A stretch of 64,000 bases of DNA, taken from contig QPFY01000005.1 in NCBI GenBank assembly GCA_003665825.1, positions 868,001-932,000 of the forward strand, in the 5' to 3' direction. The position numbers and the translations under genes are program-made. Position 1 is the stretch's first letter. Each line of letters starts with the position of its first letter. The notes beneath the pieces are model-generated. The model saw nothing but the letters and a program-made list of their open reading frames with translations, had not been told where the DNA came from and made no database searches. The stretch comes from Microbotryum silenes-acaulis. Taxonomy: Eukaryota; Basidiomycota; Microbotryomycetes; Microbotryales; Microbotryaceae. This document shows positions 55,470 through 64,000 of the stretch, one piece after another.

Positions 55470-56730
55470 TGCCTTGGCTACGACCACTTTTGATCTTGAG
55501 CGCATGAAGGGCCGGAAGCAGAACCTGGGTCGGCAAGAACTTGAATTTCCCCTTCACCAGTTCGCCGAGCGTGTGCTGGTGGCGGAGTTGATCGCGCGTA
55601 GTCGAATCGATCATCTTGTCGAGGCGTTCTTCGACGACTTGGATTGCGTCGTAGATCACTTGGCGGGCGGATGCGTAAATCGTGTCGAACGTCGCGACAT
55701 CGGGGACGATCTTGTGGGCTTGAGTGTACGAGGCACGGAGAGCGGCCTCGAGCTTGGGGTCTGCAGTGGCCGGGTGGGTCGCCCTGTCGCGTAGCAGAGG
55801 AACCAAGAGCATCGCCTCGACAATGCGCTTGATGCTCTGGAGGCGAAACCTCACTTCGGCCGCCTTGAGCTCGTCGACTTGGTTGCGACCCCCGGCGGTG
55901 GGGTCACAAAGCCGGCCGAGGCGAACACACGAACGACCGCAGGTACCTGATGCTTCCACCCAAAGAGCCCGACGATCAACGTAACAACACGGTCCTCCCA
56001 CCACTCCGCCGATTGAACGAGCTTCGGCACGAAGACCGTGTGCTTCTTGGTCTCGATCATGGCTCGCATCACGCTTATCCAGGCCTGCGAAGTGAGACAG
56101 GGGGGAGGCGTGCGCAGTGCAGGGCACGCGTCAGGTCCACACGTCCACGTGCCACGGCAACGAGACCACGTCACGCATACTCACATACGAGAAGCAAATG
56201 TCGTCCTTACCACCCGAGACGCGACGAAAGAAGGCTCGCTCTTCTTGGTAGGCGTCCGACCCGGCAGACGCTTCATCGGGGAGCGTGAGAGGGTCGTCCA
56301 GCCGGGTGTGAGCATTCCCGCCCGTTCCGGCCCCTCCGTCCTCGCGCAGCAGGTATAGATGATGGACATGAACAAAGCGCGCCAGCGGTTTTGGTTCAAG
56401 CCAAGCTCCTTCCACTGCGCGCGCGTCAAGAACCCGAGGCATCGACCGAGCGCATCGGCGACGCCTCTCGATCTCACGGTGGGAGATCGCCAGGAGGCGA
56501 AGGAACGGTCCCAGAGCCTGTAGGGCAGGCCTGGGGCGATCGGGGGTGTTTGAAGGGTGAGGAGGCATAGTGTCGGACTTTTTTGTGTCGTGAGCACTCG
56601 TAGGCATGGTCAGGAACCGAGAGATGGGTGGGCGATTGGATCCGTGTGCCCACCCCGCCCCAGCGCTGGCGCACCGTCTCCTGTCCGAAATTGATTTCGG
56701 GCAAATGACGCACACCTATGCGAGACGACA
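55354..56730 (-). pseudogene. Longest copy of the unknown dispersed gene family, frameshifted or spliced
   Basis: Minus-strand blocks in order: VADALGRCLGFLTRAQWKEL with NQNRW, MKRL, MSMRDVVSLPWHVDVW, then after a likely acceptor (cttcgcag) AWISVMRAMIETKKHTVFV and WWEDRVVTLIVGLFGWKHQ, FASAGFV, then in a different frame VDELKAAEVRFRLQSIKRIV, LRASYTQAHKIVPDVATFD and FKFLPTQVLLPALHALKIK, ending RYKFRRKVL. The change of frame after FASAGFV coincides with one base missing relative to the 27-kb fragment, so a frameshift is more likely than an intron. The second part is helical and all-alpha in look. No known family or catalytic motif is recognised. Confidence 0.55.
55470..56124 (-). repeat. 655-bp inverted repeat, right arm
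   Basis: Reverse complement of 54583-55237. This arm is embedded in a longer unit that continues right to about 56.73 kb, where it matches the copy at 30.3-31.2 kb. Confidence 0.92.
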
Positions 56731-57408
56731 ATCGCACAAGATTTTGGCCCACGAAGTAATGCCCATTAGAGCCTGATCCGCCACTCGTAACCGAAACTTT
56801 AGGAGGTGTTGTCTGATTTTGGTTTAAGTTCGTGAAGCTACTCATGTCATCCGAAATTCGAAAGTAATCCAACGGCGATTATAACTCGCAGTGAGAAGTC
56901 ATGGCGACGTGCAAAGCGCCGGATTTTGCCGGATTTGACCGGAAAGGTCTCGCTTGGCACCTCCTGGCACTTCCCGGCACAGCCCAGCACTCTTCGGCCG
57001 AGGAGCTTGGACAGCCGAGTCGCTGACTGGACTGCCTGTCGACTTGCTTCTGTCAACACGCTACACCTCTTTTGTCACTCGTTCAACTCGCGCGCACTCA
57101 GCTGTGGCTACTGCTACTCCTGCTTGCCAGCCACGACCTTACGCTCTCTCGCCCGTTGGGCAGATAATCACGTGCAGCCTCACCTGTCGCGCTGGGTTCC
57201 GACTGTATCCGAAGCCAGCCCGCTCGTACGAGTGCGCGACCGAGACACCGGTGGTAGCAGCACGGAGCATTTTGACGACGACCCGTTCACTAGGGCTACT
57301 CAAAGCCAACATCCATAGAGGCCGTCGATCACACTAGACGAGTACATTCACCACCGTCGCGTCCCGAAAGACCCGAAAGACCTCCGACGCGAACGAGATT
57401 CACACCAC
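56731..57408. other. Intergenic upstream of the NRAMP gene
   Basis: No gene seen. A short tandem word (cacctcctggcacttcccggcaca) lies near 56958-56980. The NRAMP promoter should be here. Confidence 0.5.
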
Positions 57409-59695
57409 ATGCCCGCCGCAACGAGGAACGCGCTACAACGCGTTGTCGACGGCATGAACCCGGATACAGAGAACGAGAACGACATTGGCATGATCGAGGG
57501 CCACACGCCATTACGCTCTCCGCGGAAACGCACCACCATCGATAGGCTCAAGCGCAAGCTCATCGCCCATGCCAAGTTCGTCGGGCCGGGTAAGTCTGTC
57601 TTTCGAGGAGATTCCCCGAATCATTGGTCAAATCAGAGGCTGACTAGATCCTCGTTACACCCAGGTGTCATCGCAAGTGTGGCCTACATCGTGAGCACTC
57701 CGCCTGTGATTCGATGAGCTTGACTCACCGCAGTGGGCTGATATATCCGGCGAGCACGTCTCTTCTCTTGAATAGGACCCGGGGAACTGGGCTACCGATC
57801 TTCAAGCCGGCAGTCAATTCGGATACAGCCATCTCTTCATCATCCTGCTTTCGGGACTAATTGCGCTACTGTTCCAAGTCCTCGCGACCCGTCTGGGATG
57901 CGTCAGCGATCTCGGTCAGTAGCCTTCGATAGTCGGGTTTCTCCGACGTCGTTTTCCCGAGCCCAGCTGACCTTGTGGTGATGTCGTTGCGCTCGCAGAC
58001 CTGTCCCAAAACTGTCGAAGAGCATTGTATGATAGACCAAACCACAAGATGGTTTACCGCTGGGGCGTCCTGTACCCTCTCTACGCCCTGTCCGAGATTG
58101 GCATCATCTTCACCGACTTGGCCGAACTGCTCGGTTCGGCCATCGCCATCAACCTCGTCATTCCTGCCATCCCTCTCTGGGGCGCTGTCCTGATAACCTC
58201 ACTCGACGTGTTCCTCATCCTGCTGCTCTTTGATCAATACCCGACCCGAATGATCACTCGCTCGATGCGAATGTTCGAGCTCTTGATCGGCCTGCTCGTC
58301 ATGACTGTCCTCGGCTCCTTCGTCGCGTTACTCGTCAAGGTCAGCCCCGTATGGAAGGACGTCTTCCATGGCTACGTCCCCGGTCCTGGGATCATCCGCG
58401 GAGGTGGGCTCTATGTTGCCGTTGGTATCGTCGGTGCGACCGTCATGCCCCACGCTTTCTTCATTGGATCCAAGATGGCGACGATGAGGAGGCTCGCACC
58501 GGATCAGTACGAATACGACGATGACGACGAAGATCTGATGGATGAGAAGAACACGGCAGCAGTTCGAATGGGGGATGTCTCGACGATGCCAAACCCCGCG
58601 AGGCGACCTAGCCATGGAGGAGGCCCGCACCTTCACCTGCCACAGCCCGTTGCGTTGGGGAACTTCAACATCCACTCCAATCGCAACAGAGCGATCACGT
58701 CGACATCGGCGTCGACCGCTGCGGACATGATCGTCGAGACGGGGTCTATATCACCTGCTGAGAACTCTGGTGACGCAGCGAGCAAAAAGACGGACGACGG
58801 AAAGAACCCTGCCCCATTGTCCGACCACCCCAAGCCCACGCTCGCCTGCGTTCGAGCCCATCTCGGTCATGCCGTCGCCGACGTTGCCGGCTCGTTGCTC
58901 GGCTTTGCGATCCTCATCAACTCGAGCATCCTAATCCTCGCTGCCGCCGTCTTCTACTACGGCAAAGGACGATCCTCGGTCGGCAACGAAGGCGTCTCCG
59001 ATCTCTTCGACGCCTTCGATCTCGTCAAGCAGTACCTCGGCCAAGTTTTCGCGTACCTCTTCGCAATCGGCTTGTTCATGGCAGGTCAATCCGCTTCGTT
59101 GACGGTCACACTTTCGGGGCAAATCATCTCGGAAGGGTTCATCGAGTGGCATACGACACCGTGGAAGCGAAGGCTGGTGACGAGATTAATTGGAATTGTC
59201 CCCAGTCTGGCTGTCGCCGTCGCCATCGGTCGGGAAGGGATCTCCGTTCTGTTGGTGGGATCTCAAGTCGCTCTTAGTATTGTGTTGACTTTTGTGCTCG
59301 TTCCGTAAGTACTCTACGACTTACCGATGCCCGCCCACGCGCGATGCTGATCGTACCTCTCACTCCCGTACAGCCTCATCATTTTCACTTCGCAATCGCA
59401 CATCATGTCGATCCCGATCAGATCACCAGGCGAAAGCAGTGCACCAATCAGCACACCCGACTCCTTCCCTCAGGCATCCGCTACCCCCCTCTTCGTTGAA
59501 TCCCCCATCTTCATTCGGCGGTCCTTGAAGGAAACCCTCCGGATCCTGAATCCCATCCGCAAGCGCGCCGCGCCAGAAGGACACGTCTCATTCGTCAACT
59601 CGGCCTTGATCGTCTACCTCTGTTGGGCCTTGTGGCTTCTGATCACGATCGCGAACTTCTTCGCGTTGTACGACATCGGGGCATCCAAGGAGTGA
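57409..59695 (+). CDS. NRAMP divalent-metal transporter (Smf type)
   Basis: Five exons (57409-57589, 57665-57690, 57776-57914, 57999-59304, 59374-59695) join in frame to 657 residues. TM1 carries the metal-binding DPGN at 70-73 ([18 protein letters not shown]). TM6 carries [10 protein letters not shown] at about 266. Other helices include [73 protein letters not shown] and [21 protein letters not shown] soluble insert of about 115 residues after TM6 (poly-Asp [12 protein letters not shown], then [10 protein letters not shown]) is longer than in yeast Smf1. The protein imports Mn/Fe-type ions with protons. The stop is 270 bp from the convergent YEN1-like gene. Confidence 0.95.
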
Positions 59696-59964
59696 TTTGT
59701 CTGAGACAGGTTCTCTTTGTTTTTAGTGATGGTGCACTCTTCAGTTTGGCTCTTTCTGAATGTAGACGTCTTACGCCGTCATTTATGTTCGGATTTGATG
59801 AAGAATCGCTCATGTGTGGGATTCCTGCGTATGCAATCACGGAGAGCACAAATACTATGGACAACAGACAGAAAGCGACCGACCCAAAGACACTAAAAAC
59901 CGCCCATCCCCGGCGCTGACCAATACCAATCTCATAAGAAATTTCCAAGTCTCACACCCACCCA

Positions 59965-62471
59965 TCAAGGCGACACTTCCAACACCTCGCACTTGCTCCA
60001 TCGTTCTTCGCTCCGAGCCTCACGTCTCAGAGCCCGACCTTTCGACGGAGTAGGAGGCATATTCCCAAGCTCCCGAACCTCCAATTCCTCCCCACCACTA
60101 CTCTCGGAACCCTCATCATCATCCACGACCAAGAGCGTAGGCGGCGGCGCGACTTTGATCTTCTTCGTCGGCGACTCTAAATGTTCGGCTGTGGCGATGA
60201 CTTTATGCGGTACCCATGATACAGCCCCAACCGATTTGGGATCTGGTAAATCACCATCACAGTCGTCCTCGTTGTCGCACATGAAAGGTTCGTCCTCCTC
60301 GTCGTCAATCACGAACGGTTCGGATTCGGGATCGTCTCCGACTGTGAAGAGCGTTCGCCTCGTTTTGGTCTTGATGGGTGAGGTAGTGGGCGACAAAAAA
60401 GTCTTGAACCTATCAAAATCCTCCTCCTTCTTCTTCTCCTTCCCTTTGCTCCCAACTTGAGCTTTCGCCACGCCCCCTTTGGTCGCTTTGAACATGAGCG
60501 TGTTCGGAGCCCCTTTCCCTTTCGCCGCCGCTACGACGGGCACCGTCTTGACAGGTGCTTTCTTCTTTCTTGGACTAGGGTTCGCCTTCTTGTCCTCCCA
60601 CTTTTTGACCGCTTCTCGTCCATCAGGATGGGCCTCGACATAAGCGACAGGAACCCAATGCATGAAAGGGGTGATTGAATCGCCATAGTCTTTCGGCGCA
60701 CGACGTTGCTTGATCACAGAACCATCGGTGTCAAAATCACCCTCACTGATTTCAGTGCGGGGGTAAGGATCGACAGCGGGTAAAGCCTTGTCGATCAACG
60801 TTGAGAACGGAAGTGGATCAAGTCGCACACGGTACGAAAGGACGTTCTGCGTCGAATCGGCGTTCTTGAGGTCCCTAACCTCGGCAAAGAGCGGGCCCTC
60901 GTATTCGGACCGATACGGCGCTTCAGGCACGATTCGATCGGCATTTCGATCGTCGTACAACGCCCTTCGTCGGATCTCGAGCATCAAGAGAGGTTTGTAG
61001 ACGAGGCTACGGAAACGAGCTCGTACGCCGGCGTTGCTCCATTCGAAATTCTTGGAGCAGTAGAGCACCAATTGCTTCAAGTTGACCGGCGTGTCCCACA
61101 CGGGAGGGTCCAAGCCGGACGAAACGTTGGGTGAGGTATAGTGGCGCACGATCTCGGGATTGGGGAAGTCGGTCTGGCCCGGAAATTGTTGGGATAACTT
61201 TGAAGGCTTGCGCGTCAACAACTTTCGAGAGTCGGTGCGAAGCTCTTCGGCGACTTCGGCTCGCCAATCAGCGAAAGCTTGGTTCTGCTCGGCCGAGCCA
61301 TCGTGGTAGAGCTCGAGGCATCGAAGGAGCGAACGACCAAAACCACATCTCGCTAAGGCGCAACCAATCCTAGGACCGACGAACGCGACCCCTTGCGGGT
61401 GGTAGTCACCCCCCGAGAGCAATGCGACGAGGATCAAGGATTCTTGGTCCAGCTCGAGTGTGTCGAGGATATTGAGCGACGAGTAGATTCGGCGGGCGTC
61501 TTTCGATGTTGTTGTCGAAGTGGCAGCGGGCTTGACCTTTCTCAAAGATGGTTCTTCGACTGCACTTTCCTCCGCTTTGGATTGAGTGGGCCCAGCTAAT
61601 TTGCCCGTCTTGGGAGGGTTGCGAATGACCTGGAGAGAGGAATCGAAAACTTAGCGGCTGAAGTTTCTCTATCGCCGACAACCCGGAACTGACCAAGGGA
61701 GCCCCGAATAACAGAGCGTCAACATCGTCCTATGAGATCATTTAGGGCAGTGAGTAATTACACCGGAACCTGCTAACAAAGAGCACAAGGCATCACTAAC
61801 CGTCAGAACAGCATCAATCTCGCCTCGAACCGCCATCGCCGCCAACTCGGCCTCTGCTTCCCCCGGAGCGATCCTCCTCCTCATGCCAAAGAGGTCAATC
61901 AATCTCCTTATAAGCACGTCCTCTTTCTTCTTGGTGTTGCCAAAACCTGGACCTCCTCCTCCGATCCTTTTGCCTCGCTTCCAGTTCGGTTTGCCGGGAC
62001 CATCGAACACGAAGATCAACAGGCAGCCTTGCGAGAGGAGTTCGACGATCCGAAAGAAGAAGGTCCGGACATCGGCATTCCTGTCAAGGTTGTCGGAGTC
62101 CTACGTCAGTCCAACATGCTTTCCCCCGCCGTCCATGACGGGATGCTTCGACCGGAGCGAGCGAGCGAGTGCTCCGTCGTCGTCATCGTTCAACTCGTCG
62201 ACCAATGTGACTACCACTCACGCTCCGACCTCGCTCGCATCCATCGCAGCCACCTTGCGTATGTGCTGCGACCAGACATCGTTCCCAAGATCAGCTTCGT
62301 CGTAGACGTACGCATCATGGTCTGACTCACAAAAAGCCATAAGGAGGCATCGATCCCAAGTCGAAAGCCCCTCACGCCCGGGGAGCTCTGGAACTTGGTC
62401 GTCGCGATGCCCATGATGGTGTCCCTCTCTTCCGCCGCTTCCAGTTCTTTCCAAAATGTTGGGACCCCCAT
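59965..62471 (-). CDS. YEN1: XPG-family nuclease of GEN1/Yen1 type (Holliday-junction resolvase)
   Basis: The start is MGVPTFWKELEAAE at 62471. The XPG N-domain has GIDASLWLF (first Asp). After a poorly resolved short exon region come NADVRTFFFRIVELL and FVFDGPGKPNWKRGKR. The I-domain has APGEAEAELAAMA, then a short exon DDVDALLFGAPL, and SGGDYHPQGVAFVGPRIGCA for the helix-hairpin part. All expected acidic metal ligands are visible. A chromodomain-like middle region (FMHWVPVAYVEAH) and a long basic/acidic disordered tail with SP sites follow, typical of cell-cycle-controlled Yen1. It should cut four-way junctions late in mitosis; that role comes from family knowledge. Exon 2 borders (about 62320-62110) are uncertain. 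Confidence 0.85.
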
Positions 62472-62812
62472 TCCAAACTGGTGGCGTGGCCTGAGAAGAA
62501 CCGAGGCCGGATGAGGCTTGGACGTCGCCGCTCGGCCCGTCGAATGACATTGACCGGGTTGCCAGTACAACCGTGTCGTCAATCAACCCCAATCAACCGA
62601 CGGCGATCGCCAGTCCCGTCAGTCGATCACCCTCGGCGCATACATTGAGCTCTTCTTTACTAACTCCGGAGATGACGGAACAAATTCGACTTTCGATTTT
62701 CTTTCTATGAGATCTAAAATGCTATGTACTCTCTAAGTATTGTTATGCGGGGCCTATTGGAGCGAAATCTCATGAAATCCGAGGCGAAGGACTGATCTGG
62801 TGATCCGCCGAC
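62472..62812. other. Short intergenic gap
   Basis: Holds the nuclease promoter and the alcohol dehydrogenase 3' UTR. No other feature seen. Confidence 0.5.
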
Positions 62813-64000
62813 TCAGTTCTCGAGAACGTAGCGGTAACGAGCCTTGCCCTTGTCCATGTCCTTGACGGCTTGCGAAGCATCCGACATGGGTCGCACTTGA
62901 ATCCAGGGGCGAACGTTCTTCTCGGCCGCGACGTCGAGCATCTCCTTGATTTGGGTCGTACCGGCAATGAGAGTACCGGCGAGAGCGACACCCTTGCCGA
63001 CGAAGGCCTGGCCGTACATGGCGGGCAACTTGGACTCGGGGAGACCGCACAAAGCCAACGTTCCCTCAGGTCGTAGCAACTTCAGGAAGAGCGACTCGAT
63101 CGGCATGTCGTCTTGGAAGGCCGTGCACACGATCAGGTCGAACGAACGCGCCCACTTCTTGGCCGTCGCCTTCTCGTCCTTGGTGATGATGAAGTTCTCG
63201 GGCTTGACACCGAGCTTCTCCGCATCGGTGAGCTTCGAGTCGCTGTGCGAGAGAGCGAAGGTCTCGGCACCAAGAGCGTTAGAGAATTGCAAGGCGAGAT
63301 GACCTTAAGAGTCGAAAGCAGGCTGTGTCAGTGACCGTGAGCAAACGAGACAGGGGACGATCGAGGTGACGTACCGAGTCCTCCGATACCGACGACGGCA
63401 ACACGCTTGCCGGGACCAGCACCGAATCGCTTCAATGGGGAGTAAACGGTAGCACCGGCACACATGAGACTATGGAAAGGCAAAAAGTCGGCGAGTCAGT
63501 TTTTCGTGATCGGCAAGATCTTCTTTAGATTCAGACGACTCACGGAGCAGCCTCGGCCGACTTAATCTGTTCAGGGATGGCGATAGCGAAGCGACCTTGG
63601 CAGCGGATGTAGTCGGCGTCTGTAATAGGACGAAAAAAATGAGTTAATACCGTTGTCAGATTAGTAGCATGACTGCCTTGCAAACACCACTCACAACCTC
63701 CTTGAGCGTAGTTCTCGGGGTCTTCGGGGTAACGTCCCTGGTAGGTGCCGCGCATGCCCTTGGCGCAGTAGTTCTCCTTGTTGATCTGGCACATGTCGCA
63801 TTCGCCGCAGCTTCCACCTTGGGCTCCGACACCAACGCGTTCGCCGGTACTGTGGCCAGACTCCTTGCCGGCGCGTACGACGGTGCCGACAACTTCGTGA
63901 CCAGCGACGCAAGGGTACGAGGTCGGGCTCGGCCAGCCGTTGGTGAGAGTGTGGATACACGAGCCGCAGATACCACAGTGCGAGATCTTGATGTCAACCT
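62813..64000 (-). CDS. Zinc-dependent alcohol dehydrogenase (ADH6/CAD type), 5' end cut by window
   Basis: The gene enters from the right edge. The first visible exon (to 63695) has CGICGSCIH (catalytic-zinc Cys), VAGHEVVGTVV (His-Glu) and CGECDMCQINKENYC (four structural-zinc Cys). The next exon gives DYIRCQGRFAIAIPE, then MCAGATVYSPLKRFGAGPGK with the third catalytic Cys, and the NADP-binding VAVVGIGGLGHLALQ. The last exon ends RPMSDASQAVKDMDKGKARY, stop at 62813. The pattern fits the NADPH-dependent cinnamyl/medium-chain ADH group (yeast Adh6/7), which reduces aldehydes in the cytosol. Four exons are visible; about 45 N-terminal residues are outside. Confidence 0.95.

Noticed and set aside
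1..64000. CRISPR arrays, operons, Shine-Dalgarno sites
   Set aside because: No regularly spaced repeats, and the intron-rich genes are eukaryotic, so bacterial features are not expected.

Overview
The window reads as nuclear DNA of a filamentous or yeast-like fungus, most likely a basidiomycete. Genes are packed on both strands and split by many short introns (about 50-110 nt) with GTRNGT donors and pyrimidine-NAG acceptors. The gene set fits: a C-22 sterol desaturase of ergosterol synthesis, Dicer, Vps4, a farnesylated Ras, a YEN1/GEN1-type nuclease and secreted GH5 enzymes. A Microbotryomycetes-like (Pucciniomycotina) origin is my guess from gene style and is not demonstrated. Coordinates of intron-containing genes are outer limits; where I could chain exons in frame, this is stated.

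Layout. 1-8.3 kb is accessory DNA: part of a Ulp1-like cysteine protease gene at the left edge, a 5'-truncated LINE with an intact 940-residue reverse transcriptase frame, two short Helitron-like elements, and an exon of a probable small secreted protein. 8.3-18 kb holds a 12-exon amidohydrolase with an in-frame TAG near its C-terminus and an ankyrin/DIL-domain protein. 18.2-29.8 kb holds Dicer, ERG5 (CYP61) and VPS4. 30.2-31.2 kb is a decayed copy of an unknown repeated gene family. 32.1-44.9 kb holds a PRELI/UPS lipid-transfer protein, a polytopic membrane protein, a Ras GTPase, SUA5, tubulin cofactor C and a disordered protein. 45.7-51.2 kb is a tandem pair of secreted GH5 enzymes. 51.6-54.1 kb is CTNNBL1. 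54.6-56.8 kb is a 655-bp inverted duplication of the same unknown family as at 30 kb. 57.4-64 kb holds an NRAMP metal transporter, a YEN1/GEN1-type nuclease and a zinc alcohol dehydrogenase cut by the right edge.

How things work together. Most genes are unrelated housekeeping functions (sterols, ESCRT, tRNA modification, tubulin folding, splicing, DNA repair, metal uptake). Two signals stand out. First, the inverted duplication would fold into a long dsRNA if transcribed across, and a full Dicer gene lies in the same window; this is a possible RNAi substrate, not a demonstrated one. Second, very small exons recur in several genes: a 2-nt exon in RAS, 12-nt and 10-nt exons in ERG5, a 9-nt exon kept in both GH5 paralogues, and a VPS4 terminal exon that supplies only the stop codon. 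Each is supported by reading-frame continuity and conserved residues.
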